The translations under genes and the position numbers were made by a program. A DNA stretch of 64,000 bases, taken from positions 29,579,118 to 29,643,117 of the forward strand of contig NC_090280.1 in assembly GCF_037392515.1 (NCBI RefSeq), written 5' to 3'. The notes beneath the pieces were generated by a model. It worked only from the letters and a program-made list of their open reading frames with translations, was not told where the DNA came from and made no database searches. Positions 44,924-55,690 of this stretch are shown in pieces; the first letter of the stretch is position 1, and every line of letters starts with the position of its first letter. This stretch comes from Haliotis asinina. Taxonomy: Eukaryota > Mollusca > Gastropoda > Lepetellida > Haliotidae.

Positions 44924-45122
44924 TTGTCTTTAGAAATTGTCATGGATGGAACCAACCTGACATTTATTCTTTTTGACAGTATTGGCTACCTGTGTCTGTA
45001 TTGCTTGAGTATAACATCCCTGTAACCCTGGTGTTTCATCGTTGGTTTCCACTTTAACGCCGTCCTTGTTGACACTCCATGGTGGGTGGGGAGCAGGGAT
45101 GTCGAATCTACGTCCATTCATT

Positions 45123-46358
45123 ATGGCTTCCCAACAACTCTCTGGTTCTCGATCTAAATCCAAGAGAAAACATGTAGACCTAGAAACTGTCTCGTCTTCT
45201 GATGATGAATCAGAAACAACAAATTTAGATTCTTGGCCCCGTTTCCTGGTTGTCGAGGGAATTGAAGGACAACCATTAAAACTGAACCCTTTTGCAATAT
45301 CAAAAGCAATTGCAGGAATATGCGGCGAAGTGAAAAACGTTACTCGGCTTAGAACAGGTTCCTTGCTGGTGGAATGTGCCAGAAAACAACAGGCTGTTAA
45401 TTTGCTTAAAGCTCGTCAGTTTGCAAATACAAGGATTGCTGTGTCACCACACAGAACGTTGAATTCGTGTAGAGGCATTGTTCGTGATCGGGCAAAATGT
45501 CTCTCTGACATGTCGGAAGTTGATATCGCAGCAGAACTTAAGTCTCAAGGTGTCACCTCTGTGAAAAGATTTACAAGAAAAGATGGCGATAACACTGTCA
45601 AAACAAACACGTATCTGTTGACGTTTTGTCTTGCTACAGTACCAAAATCAATTAAAGCTGGGTACTTTAATATTGAGGTAGAAGTCTACATCCCTAATCC
45701 ACTCCGGTGCTTTAAATGTCAGTTGTTCGGACACGGTGCTAACACGTGCAAAAACTCCCCAAAATGTTCTCGTTGTGGTGAGAAACATGAGAATGCCGAC
45801 TGCACAAATGCCATCAAATGTGCAAACTGTCATGGAGATCACATGTCCTCATCACGATCCTGTCCAGTCTTTGAACAACAAGCTCAAATTCTCAAACTTA
45901 AACATACCAATAATATATCTTTTGCTGAGGCAAAGAAACTGTTACCAGTCACTGATAGAATCTCCACACAAAAAACTTACTCTGCTGTTGTATCTACCTC
46001 CCGTCCAAAAGTTGATCACGAGTGCCAGACCTCCATTTCCTGGGTCTCAGAAAAACAGAACATTCTGTATGCAATTTCTGATGAGGATACAGGAACATCC
46101 ACCCAGACAGACATGATGCCTGAACCAAAAAATCACCATGAACCTGAAAGGAAAACAACAATGTCCAGAAAAGAACAGAAACAACTAAGACGAAAGGAAG
46201 CCAGGGCCCTTAAACATATTGAGGTGCCTTTACCATTACAAGTGCCTGTAGAGGTTCATAACACCTATGAACCACTAGATATGGAGACAAGCCCTTCAGA
46301 GTCATCCCAGCATAAAGGGACTTCGTCTCGTTCACGCTCTCCTATTGAGCCCCCATGA
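45123..46358 (+). CDS. LINE ORF1 protein, 411 aa
   Basis: RNA-binding protein of the element. The start MASQQLSGSRSKSKRKH is chosen because heads 1-3 and the copy at 55691 begin at the matching place, after the conserved GTGGGTGGGGAGC leader; an in-frame ATG at 45042 lies inside that leader. An RRM-like part (SWPRFLVVEG, LKLNPFAISKAIAGI, LRTGSLLVECARKQQ, TLNSCRGIVRDRAKC) is followed by three zinc knuckles, CFKCQLFGHGANTC, CSRCGEKHENADC and CANCHGDHMSSSRSC, then a Ser/Thr- and Lys-rich tail. It should coat the LINE RNA as a ribonucleoprotein. Its stop TGA overlaps the ORF2 start as ATGA, which suggests coupled re-initiation. Confidence 0.92.
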   Translation: MASQQLSGSRSKSKRKHVDLETVSSSDDESETTNLDSWPRFLVVEGIEGQPLKLNPFAISKAIAGICGEVKNVTRLRTGSLLVECARKQQAVNLLKARQFANTRIAVSPHRTLNSCRGIVRDRAKCLSDMSEVDIAAELKSQGVTSVKRFTRKDGDNTVKTNTYLLTFCLATVPKSIKAGYFNIEVEVYIPNPLRCFKCQLFGHGANTCKNSPKCSRCGEKHENADCTNAIKCANCHGDHMSSSRSCPVFEQQAQILKLKHTNNISFAEAKKLLPVTDRISTQKTYSAVVSTSRPKVDHECQTSISWVSEKQNILYAISDEDTGTSTQTDMMPEPKNHHEPERKTTMSRKEQKQLRRKEARALKHIEVPLPLQVPVEVHNTYEPLDMETSPSESSQHKGTSSRSRSPIEPP

Positions 46359-49300
46359 GTTGCTCTCATAATGTTATCCAGTGGAATTGCAGAGGCCTTA
46401 GAAACAATTTTAATGATCTTCAACTATTATCACAAGATTTGAAACCATCAGCTTTTAGTTTACAAGAGACGTACCTGAGAAGTACAGATAGATTTGACTT
46501 GCGCCAGTATAACTCATTTCATTCATTTTCACCTCCAGGTGATAAAGCCACTGGTGGTGCTTCTATTTTGGTGAGGCAAGATGTTCTTCATAGCCCTGTT
46601 CCACTTAAAAGCAATCTTCAGGCTGTTGCTATACGGCTTTCTTTACAAATAACGTTCACGCTTTGTTCCCTGTACATTTCACCATCTTCAACTGTTCAGC
46701 CGTCTGATCTTCAGGAGCTATACGACCAACTTCCCAAACCCTGTATTATCATGGGTGATGTTAATGGACATAACCCTTTATGGGGAAGTACTAATACTAA
46801 CAATAAAGGGAAAATACTTGAAGACTTCATATCTAATAACAACGTATGCATATTTAATGATGGATCAGCTACTTATTTACATCCTGGTACAGGAACGTAT
46901 TCTGCACTTGATTTGTCACTCTCAGATCCCGATATATACAATGAGTTTGAATGGTCAGTCAATGATGACCTTTGTGGAAGTGACCATTTTCCAACAATTC
47001 TCACAGCTATAAATCCTACTGATAACCCACCTGCAACTAGGTGGAATTTTAGTAAGGCCAACTGGCCATTATTTCGGACACGCTGCACTGAAAACTTGAA
47101 TAATGATGTTTTTGTCAATAGTCTTGATCCGATTCAGGTATTCTCTGATAAACTGAAGAATATAGCTAATGAAACTATACCTAAGTCCTCTGCAACCCCA
47201 CACGTTCGTAAACCATGGTTTAATGATGAATGTAAACAGGCCAGAAAGAACAGGAAGAAGGCCGAGAAGTATTTTCGGCGACATCCTACAGTCCATAATT
47301 TAGACAAAGTTAAAATTCTAAATGCTAAGGCTCGACGCGCTTTCAAGCAGAATAAGCGTCAATCTTGGCGAAATTATGTTTCCAAGATAAATTCCCGCAC
47401 ACCAATTTCAAAAGTGTGGAATATGATTCAACGAATAAAGGGTAAAGGTTGCAAATCAACTGTCCACCATCTGAAGGATGGTGACGATGTATTGACAGAC
47501 AGGGGTGATATTGCCAATAAGATTGGTGTAACTCTCGCCAAACATTCGTCTTCATCAAATTACGTCCCTGAGTTTCAGAAATACCAGAAACAGCAGGAGA
47601 AGAAAAAGATCAATTTTAACTCAGACAATGGTGAAGACTATAATGAACTATTTTCATTACATGAACTATATACAGCCCTTGAGCAAGCTCATGATACAGC
47701 AACAGGTTCTGATGGTATTCATTATCAACTTCTGAAACATTTACCTGAATCATGCCTGGAAACACTGCTAAATATATTTGACACGATATGGACAACAGGG
47801 ACCTTCCCAGATTCATGGCGTAATGCCATTGTAGTTCCCATACCAAAACCTGGCAGGGATCATACTGATCCTTCGAATTACAGGCCAATCTCTTTAACGA
47901 GTTGTGTCTGTAAAACCATGGAACGAATGGTAAACAATAGATTGACTTGGTATCTTGAAACCAATAATTTTATAACAAATATTCAATGTGGTTTCAGGAA
48001 AAATCGTAGTACCATTGACCATTTGGTACGTCTTGAATCCTTTGTCAAAAACGCTTTAGTCAATAAACAACATGCAGTATCGATATTCTTTGATTTGGAG
48101 AAAGCATACGATACCACTTGGAAGCATGGCATTTTAAAGGATTTACATGACTTCGGTTTAAGGGGTCGTTTGCCTCTTTTTATCTCACAATTTTTAAAAG
48201 ACAGGCAGTTTCAAGTCCGAGTGGGATCAACCCTGTCTGACCATTATAATCAGGATCAGGGTGTTCCACAAGGCAGCATTTTGTCTGTAACACTTTTTAG
48301 CATCAAGATAAACAGTTTATCCAAGGTTTTAAATGATTCAATTGATGGATCATTATTTGTGGATGATTTTAATATTTCTTGTCGTGGTAAAAATATGCAT
48401 ACTATCGAACGGCAATTGCAATTGTGTTTAAACAAAATAAATAAATGGTGTCTAGAAAATGGCTTTAAATTTTCTAAATCAAAAACTAATTGTATACACT
48501 TTTGTAGAGAATATAAGCCTCATAAGGACCCAGAACTATTTTTAAATGGTTCTCCCATCAAAGTTGTAAAGGAGGCCAAGTTCTTGGGTCTAATTTTCGA
48601 TTCCCACTTAACCTTTTTGCCGCATATCAAATCACTAAAAACAAAATGCTTGAAGGCACTCGATGTATTAAAAGTGGTATCCAACTCAAAGTGGGGAGGG
48701 GATCAAGCAACTCTCCTACATTTATACAGATCACTTGTCCGTTCAAAACTCGATTATGGCTCCATCGTATATGGTGGAGCTTGCAAAAGCAACCTTAAAC
48801 TTCTTAATTCTGTCCATCACCAGGGTCTAAGACTTTGTCTTGGGTCTTTTAGAACATCGCCTATCGACAGTCTCTACGCTGAGGCTGATGAACCATCTCT
48901 TGAGCAGCGCCGTATAAAATTAACTTTACAGTACATTACCAAATTATACTCTAATGAATCTAACCCTGCATTTAATTCTGTCTTCAATCCCCTTTATGAA
49001 GATTTATACAACAAGAAATCTTCTCTGGTTCCACCTCTAGGGCATAGAGTGAAACCCTTTCTTTCTTCAGCTGGCATTCAGCTGGAAAACATAGCCCCCT
49101 CCCGTCTTCTTTCTTCTCCTCCTTGGCAGTTGGTTAGGCCACAAGTTGACCTAACATTAACTACATTTAAAAAATCAGAAACTAATGACTTACAATATAA
49201 ACAGGAATATAATCAAATGAAGCATAAATATAGCAATTATACATCCTTATTTACAGATGGGTCCAAGGACGGTGGCGCAGTAGCTTGTGCCACTGTCATT

Positions 49301-50044
49301 GGATCCAGAACAATATCTTCTAGATTACCAGATAATAGTTCTATTTTTACAGCTGAAGCTAACGCCATATTAACAGCTCTTAAATATATTCGAAGACACG
49401 CTAAACATAAACAATATATAATCTACTCAGACTCCCTTTCTTGTCTTCAGGCGATTAAAACTATTTCTTGTAAACATCCACTTTTAATTGAAATTATTGA
49501 ATTGTATAATGATCTTGCTACTGGCCAATACGACATCGTCTTTTGTTGGTTACCCAGCCACGTGGGCATTTCTGGCAACACAATGGCCGATCTTGCTGCC
49601 AAGGCAGCACTCAACAAATCTGTGATACCACTCCATATTCCATACTCTGATTATAAAGCTGCAATTAGAGCGTATATCCGTGATCTGATGCAGAGGAAGT
49701 GGGACACCCAAGTGGGTATCAATAAATTACATGCAATAAAACCCTATATTGGTTATACCTACTTGGGTTGTCAGTCCAGGTTTGAAGAGGTCATCTTGCG
49801 ACGATGTCGTATTGGCCATACGAGATATACTCATGAATACTTATTGAAAGGTGAGGATCCTCCGTTCTGCATCCCTTGTGATGAAATAATCACGGTCAAG
49901 CATGTTTTGCTTGACTGTGTTGAATATTCCATCACAAGGGATAACTATTTTAAATCCCGAACTATGAAGGATCTTTTTAACAATAACAGTGGTCATTTAA
50001 TTATTGCATTTTTAAAAGAATTAGATTTGTTAAAAGAATTGTAA
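46355..50044 (+). CDS. LINE ORF2: endonuclease, reverse transcriptase, RNase H, 1229 aa
   Basis: Enzyme of target-primed reverse transcription. An apurinic-type endonuclease lies at about 5-225: N11 in QWNCRGL, E38 in LQETYL, GDVNGHNPLWG and GSDHFPTIL. The reverse transcriptase lies at about 480-760: YRPISLTSCVCKTMERM, FFDLEKAYDTTW, DQGVPQGSILS, and F668-V-D670-D671, with Val where many LINEs have Ala. RNase H has acids D968 (TDGSKDGG), E1001, D1026 (YSDSLS) and D1079 (MADLAAK). A C-terminal knuckle follows (CRIGHTRYTHEYLL, then FCIPCDE and HVLLDC). It is fully open and of normal length for the I group. The start is fixed by the ATGA overlap with ORF1. It is the best-kept enzyme in the window. 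Confidence 0.95.
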   Translation: MSCSHNVIQWNCRGLRNNFNDLQLLSQDLKPSAFSLQETYLRSTDRFDLRQYNSFHSFSPPGDKATGGASILVRQDVLHSPVPLKSNLQAVAIRLSLQITFTLCSLYISPSSTVQPSDLQELYDQLPKPCIIMGDVNGHNPLWGSTNTNNKGKILEDFISNNNVCIFNDGSATYLHPGTGTYSALDLSLSDPDIYNEFEWSVNDDLCGSDHFPTILTAINPTDNPPATRWNFSKANWPLFRTRCTENLNNDVFVNSLDPIQVFSDKLKNIANETIPKSSATPHVRKPWFNDECKQARKNRKKAEKYFRRHPTVHNLDKVKILNAKARRAFKQNKRQSWRNYVSKINSRTPISKVWNMIQRIKGKGCKSTVHHLKDGDDVLTDRGDIANKIGVTLAKHSSSSNYVPEFQKYQKQQEKKKINFNSDNGEDYNELFSLHELYTALEQAHDTATGSDGIHYQLLKHLPESCLETLLNIFDTIWTTGTFPDSWRNAIVVPIPKPGRDHTDPSNYRPISLTSCVCKTMERMVNNRLTWYLETNNFITNIQCGFRKNRSTIDHLVRLESFVKNALVNKQHAVSIFFDLEKAYDTTWKHGILKDLHDFGLRGRLPLFISQFLKDRQFQVRVGSTLSDHYNQDQGVPQGSILSVTLFSIKINSLSKVLNDSIDGSLFVDDFNISCRGKNMHTIERQLQLCLNKINKWCLENGFKFSKSKTNCIHFCREYKPHKDPELFLNGSPIKVVKEAKFLGLIFDSHLTFLPHIKSLKTKCLKALDVLKVVSNSKWGGDQATLLHLYRSLVRSKLDYGSIVYGGACKSNLKLLNSVHHQGLRLCLGSFRTSPIDSLYAEADEPSLEQRRIKLTLQYITKLYSNESNPAFNSVFNPLYEDLYNKKSSLVPPLGHRVKPFLSSAGIQLENIAPSRLLSSPPWQLVRPQVDLTLTTFKKSETNDLQYKQEYNQMKHKYSNYTSLFTDGSKDGGAVACATVIGSRTISSRLPDNSSIFTAEANAILTALKYIRRHAKHKQYIIYSDSLSCLQAIKTISCKHPLLIEIIELYNDLATGQYDIVFCWLPSHVGISGNTMADLAAKAALNKSVIPLHIPYSDYKAAIRAYIRDLMQRKWDTQVGINKLHAIKPYIGYTYLGCQSRFEEVILRRCRIGHTRYTHEYLLKGEDPPFCIPCDEIITVKHVLLDCVEYSITRDNYFKSRTMKDLFNNNSGHLIIAFLKELDLLKEL

Positions 50045-50610
50045 ATATATAAATATTTTATGATTGGAATTTTGAATTAGTAACTAAGATTGTTCGTGGC
50101 TGTATCCTCGAGGGGGGTTAAAGTACTGTAAAATTATTGTCCTCCTGAGAGGGTACGTAAGTCCACAAACGTTCAAAGTAAATTCAAACACTCCGCTCTT
50201 TTAATCGTAGTATATGTGTTCTTTTAAATCTATGGCTATATGTGCCTAAATTGCTAGCGACTGAGGGGATGGTGTAAATCCAGCTGGTGTCCATGCAGGT
50301 AGCAAAAGTAATGTAAGTCCCCATGGTCCCTTGTATGGTGATCTACCTTCAGTTGTTAGCAATCCATAGCCCATTTTTATATTGTCTTGTTCACTATAGT
50401 TAAACTGTTTTAGATCTAGTCACTAGTCTTAAATGTATATCTGTGATATATACTAGTGTTTTTACTGTTCGTTGTCAACAGGGTTTTATTTTCTTATATT
50501 CATTCATTCTACAATGTCAGTATTACTTGTTCTCGTCACGATATGGCTGCAAGATTGCCGATGTGACGATAAATATTAACTCACTCACTTAACTCACTCA
50601 ATTGGTACCT

Positions 50611-51155
50611 CATAAGGATGAGAAAACCACAATTACTCGGTGCGGCTAGTGGCTGCAATAGTTGTGTGATCCCCGCGGAGTTGAGATTGATAATACGATG
50701 TGCCGTTGAGATTGACATTTAGTGATCGAGGGGAAAATACCAGCGCTTTGAGTGTGTACTAAATGGGTGGATATGTGCGCTATATAAATATCATAAAATA
50801 AATAAAATAGTGTCTCTAATACGGGCCCCGTTTTATCATATCATTATTCTTTTATACATGTACATATGTTCTGTTCACTGGTAGCAATTATACCTCAATA
50901 AAGTAGGTCAAGTATCATATGAAAACACCCCATACTCTCCTTGGTATAGTGTATTTGTCCTACCTCCAGTTGCTAGTGATCTCTGGACCGTTTTCACATA
51001 TTGTATCGTTCGTGGCTTTTGTTAAGTTTACAGTTAAATGCTAGTCTTAATTCTGTTCTTCGTCTTTTTATGATTTGAGTATATTAATTTATGAATTTCT
51101 AATTTGTCAAAGTCAAAGCTGAAGTAATGCCGACGTGACTTTTTTTACTCACTCA
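50611..51155 (+). repeat. Old LINE 3'-UTR scrap and flank
   Basis: About 50880-51155 keeps worn 3'-UTR blocks in order (CAATAAAGTAGGTCAAGTAT, CCTACCTCCAGTTGCTAGTG, ATGCCGACGTGAC, ACTCACTCAC). The part before it has a CGCTTTGAG...GCGCTATATAAAT motif (50758-50790) of a kind common at repeat ends in aquatic animals; I cannot assign it further. Confidence 0.55.
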
Positions 51156-52030
51156 CTCCGATGACATTTGTGAATGCATGTGAGAATCCATGGACCCAGG
51201 AACAGGTGGCAGGTGACATCATGTAACTCTCTCAGGCTGTAAGCCGTCTCATTCACACATGCAACATGCAACAATCACATTTTCCTAGTATCTTTTCATT
51301 GTACCTGTAAACTGTTTTCTTGGGTAAACTCACAGGTATGGAGGATAGAATCGATTTTCGTTATGGTGACATATGATATTTTTATAGCTGAATTATCTAT
51401 ATTTATTAAAGCCAGGACAACTCATTTTTGGTATTTAGCACAGAACTAAGATATCCCACTATCAACACGATGTCACGTATGATCTCGAAAACAGAATTTG
51501 TGTTCTTGTAACCTCCAAACATGTTCTCACTGCCTGCAGTGGCCACGATAACATATAGATCTTTTTTCCTGCTTCGTCTGGCTAACGAGTACTGGTTGTT
51601 TCTGATGGAGATTTTACGACCGATTCTATCTTCGTTTTTAATGTAAAACATGTCAAGCAAGGTTTCACCAATGACGATCCATTAGTGGTTGCGATGCTAC
51701 TTGATCTAGGGGGACTTTTTGTGCCAAAGCAAACGTCACCCTTTACACGGCTCTTTACAGTACTGATATTCGGGGAGATGAACATACATAGTATCTATGA
51801 ATTCATTAATTTTATACATAAAGTAAATAACGCCCCAGACAATTAACATATGTTCAACTGCAAACATGGGGCTAGATTTCCGGAACCCTCTTAGCGCTAA
51901 GATAGTCGTAAGTTAATGTGCCACTTACGACTATCTTTGGTCATGTACGTCGAGTAGGTGAGTACGTGAGCATGGTGTTATGATGCAATAACGGTGACAC
52001 TTGAAATGTCGGAAAATCACTCTCCAACAA
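51156..52030. other. Unassigned interval before duplication copy 2
   Basis: No gene recognised. A minus-strand open frame of 84 codons (51406-51660) overlaps another of 67 (51582-51785), and neither resembles a family I know. An inverted stretch with AGATAGTCGTAAGT (51899-51912) and ACTTACGACTATCT (51923-51936) could form a hairpin. Confidence 0.45.
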
Positions 52031-52196
52031 ACCTGTGCTTCCGTTGTAAAATGTGGGCACTTTAACCACTTCCCTATGGCACAATCTACTTCTTTAGATT
52101 ATTCTGTCATGTTACAGGAGGATGTTGATGTTGCTGTTGTTGTTGGTGGTGGTGTTGCTATCTGAGTGACTCCTCATAAGGAATATAGTTTGCATT

Positions 52197-52523
52197 ACAC
52201 CACCATGATGGATTGAAACACACTTAAAAACATGCTGCACCTGAATCCTGAATATATTGCTGTGCAACAAACAAGTCGGTAATTCTTATTTGAAGCGTCG
52301 CACGTTTATATTATGTTTTACAGATTGAAGATAACATGCAGCAGAGAGGGTTCGGGTGGTCCTGGCAGTCAGGCCGGTAAGGCTAATCCTCAGCTGAGGG
52401 CCCTTGCCCCCCTCTACACGCAGGCCAGAGAGCGAATGGAACTACGGAAAACACTGCTTAGTCTAACCCACCAAGAACTTTTCGGAGAAGATGAGGGCTC
52501 CCCAACACTGCAGCCTTCTGCAT
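52197..52523 (+). other. Extra block in copy 2 with an unrecognised open frame
   Basis: Absent from copy 1, where one of the flanking TGCATTAC repeats remains. It includes most of a 78-codon frame (52313-52549), with TTTTACAG just before GATTGAAGATAACATG, so it could be an exon. The frame reads SREGSGGPGSQAGKANPQLR, then ERMELRKTLLSLTHQELFGE. I do not recognise the protein. The sequence on either side is shared with copy 1. Confidence 0.4.
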
Positions 52524-55068
52524 TACCCAGAGTGTCAGGAGGTCTGTGACTCCGGTGGAGAAACCCAGGCGCCCTCCTGATCTGCGGCAAGAGATCAGGA
52601 GGTACCAAACCAAGGGCACCTAACAGAGAACAATGGTGACCCTGACGACAGTGTACTTGGGATGCGAGCAAGACAAATTGTTTTATATGTACACACAAAG
52701 TATGCGTATGGCACAAATAGTGCACATATTCATGTAACTATCGCTTGCTCAAGGCGCTGGTATTTGTTCACCTCGATCGGATGTCAATTTCAGCTTCACA
52801 ACATGTTATCAATCTCAGCTCTTTGGGGGAGTATACAACTCCAGTTGCCACTAGGCGCAATGAGTTTATTGTGGCTGTCTCATCCTAACGAGGTACCCAA
52901 TTCATAACTGGGTGGACTGGAACAGATAGTCACAGTATTTTGTCCAAGTCTACTATACGTTGCGGTACCCGCAAATAGGTGTATGCATATATCTATGTGG
53001 CCACCATCTGGTCATACCAACACATTCGTGGTGTCATTTAGGTGCACAGGGTTGTGTACTGTACACTAGGGGTTGAGAAACCACGGAAAGAGTCTGCACA
53101 CAAAGTTGACACTAAGGTTTTCACACCCGGTCACAGGTGGACTCGATCCCGACACCTCAACCTCACTGGATCACAAGCCTTGCGCTTTAGCCAGCTCGCC
53201 CATCGCGTCAGCACTCACTATGGTATTTTTCAGCGTAACGCTTTCTTGTAAAACCATTTTGAAAATCATCACTTGAATACTTGTCTCAAGACACCACAAA
53301 GAGATATGTCAACTGTGTACTTTTAGAATCCAGGTTATCGTCTTATATCTGTTGCAGGAATGGCAACAATGTATGTAGCGTAGCCTTTAAGAACCTATCC
53401 CGTCTATCAAGAGTACATACATTGTCCACATGTTTCACTTGGAATATTCGGGATGTATCAGCGCGAATAATCGAGATCATAAGTGATCATCAGAGTGATT
53501 TTGGCAATGTATTTATTCATTGTCATTTTGTCAGAGGAGATGTTCCTAAAAGACTCTGTAACATATTGTTGTCAACATTCCGTCAGTGGTGTGCCAGCGA
53601 CGCATTATAGGATGTCGATATTCTGTCAGAGATGTTCCAGAAAGGCATCGTATCGTATGTTTGTCGATATTCTTAAATTTGCCACACAGGCTTACCACAT
53701 GCGTATAGACATTACGTTTGTTAAAAAAAGATCCTTATTTGTCTTATCAACCTTGTCAAATATTCCAAGTTGTGTGCGTTACTTTGGTGAATGCATAAGC
53801 ATGTTCCACTGAAATTGCACTGAATAATTTCAGATATGTTGGATTACATTTTACTGACCAAAGTAGTTCTCACTCGCGGGACTCCATGTCAGGTTTGTTA
53901 TTTTCAACACTGACTTAACAGTTCAGTGTTAACTGATTTGGACTAAAGTTTACAGGTATTTGTTTCTTAAATTGCACAAAGCCTTGAATGCTATACTTAA
54001 AGGTATATATTCAGTTTTTGTGGTCAAGTGGCATATCCAGGCATGTAGATCATTTGTTCGCGGGTCTTGTATAATTCCCCTTGCAAAGTCCGAAGCCGAT
54101 TTCTAGTGTTGAATTGAAATAATGTTAAAGTCCAAAGTCATTCACCTTATATTTTGTTACAGATGCAAAGAACAGTGAAAACGTAGACCCCGAAAACATG
54201 CATTCAAATCTCGGACATTTGTGAATAATGTTAATTTTGAATTTCCGATGCAAATTTAAATGAGCCATATTTTTAGTGTCATGCAAGTACTTCAGTTGCA
54301 CCAACAAATTTCAGAAGAGAAAATGCCTCTACAAAAACTGTTTACATTACAACTTTGCAACGCCCTTTACAGTCTGTTTGATTCCATTTTAGGCCGATGA
54401 ATTGCTCACTACACAAAGTCTAATAATTGCAACAAAACCACATTTTGCACAGCCGCATGAAATCGACAGACCAACTCTGATGATGTGTCTCATAATTTGG
54501 GACACCCGAATAAAAACGTTGTTTAACAAACGATAATCATTTTCTTGTCACCTTTCGCTATTGTGTACGAGGGGGGCCTCTTGCTGGTAGAACAGCCAGG
54601 TGGGCAAGGTGCACATGTGAAATTGACACGTGTGATTTTGATCGGCAAACCAGACATTCGTGATTGCAACAATGAGATTATCACACGACGCTAAGTCGAT
54701 TATTTGCAAAGTATTTAACTTTTTAACGAAGGTGAAAGGGGTAAGCCCCAATATGCTTTGGCAAAGTATCGTTTGCGAACTGCACGTGCTGTTGGGATGA
54801 CGGAAGGGAAGTTAAAAACTATCTTGAAAAACTGTACCGATTCCACCTGCACGGACACAACTGAGGGGACCGTCTCAAAACCCACACGATGTGAGAAAGT
54901 CGATTCATTTAAACAACAGCTGGTTAGAAACGTCTCTATATAAACAAAATACCTTTGTCTCTCTGCGTATTCTGAAAAAGCAGATGGAGACATATAATTC
55001 TTTGGTCATATCAAAATATCAGTTATGGAAGCTGCTTCACAAATTTGGTTTCCGTTACAAAAAAGTAG

Positions 55069-55126
55069 GGCACCCGTGGCAAGCCACCTCCTTGTGGTGG
55101 GTGCTGGATAACGCTAAGAGATTGCC
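55069..55126 (+). ncRNA. HDV-like ribozyme, LINE at 55069
   Basis: P1 is unchanged. P2 reads GGCAAGC (10-16) against GATTGCC (52-58): pair 13/55 is A-T where other copies have G-C, a compensatory change, while 15/53 is G-A. The loop base at 25 is T (CTCCTTG). nt 38-44 are GGATAAC, keeping the two Gs of P1.1. The GCTAAG strand is kept. Confidence 0.78.
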
Positions 55127-55690
55127 AACCCCCGTGTGGGCCCGGGTCAATTTGGTCCATAGCATCCCATTGCTGGTCGCAAGGAGCGATCGAATTGGGC
55201 AACCTGTTTGCCGTGGGTTGCGTCCCGTGTCGGTGGAGGACGGTAGGCTGGTGGTTGAGGACATTGGTTCCAGGGATAGCGTTCCTTTGTCCAACACACC
55301 ACTTCGCCCCTTACTTCATCTAGACGGGTGGTAGAATGGGCCCGATTCTACCAATCGGCTGGTCATGCCAAGTCCTGTGGTATTACTTGTATCTGTACAA
55401 TTTATCTTATGAATTATATTTTGACTTAGGTCTTGGCTCGTTTTTTTGGTTGTACAATGTCATTCAATTTTGAAATATGTCTTCTTTCATTTGCCTAGAG
55501 TCTTGTGCCCAGAAGGCGATGGCTCATGGGCCAATCTGGTAGACTGATTACTTGTTTAATCCTTCTGCTGGAGTATATCACCTCAGTATCCTTGGCGCTG
55601 CAAGTCGGAGACCCACTTGTATATAGCATTGTCTTTATGATACTCCGTGGTGGGTGGGGAGCTGGGGTGATGAATTTTTACAACTTCAAC

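Larger units (their letters stand above)
44499..50597 (+). mobile_element. Full-length I-clade LINE with both ORFs open
   Basis: A 6099-bp non-LTR retrotransposon with a perfect 13-bp target-site duplication, TCAATTGGTACCT (44486-44498 and 50598-50610). Order: ribozyme (44499-44556), 5' UTR, ORF1 (45123-46358), ORF2 (46355-50044), 3' UTR with the conserved GATATGGCTGCAAGATTGCC end, and a TCAC-rich tail. The RNase H domain, zinc-knuckle ORF1 and C-terminal knuckle place it in the I/Nimb group; this is from recalled family features. Perfect duplication and open ORFs suggest a young, possibly mobile copy. Confidence 0.95.

Noticed and set aside
44499-50597. LTR retroelement, because ORF1 has CCHC knuckles
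   Set aside because: There are no terminal repeats, protease or integrase. An apurinic-type endonuclease, target-site duplication and TCAC tail show a non-LTR LINE.
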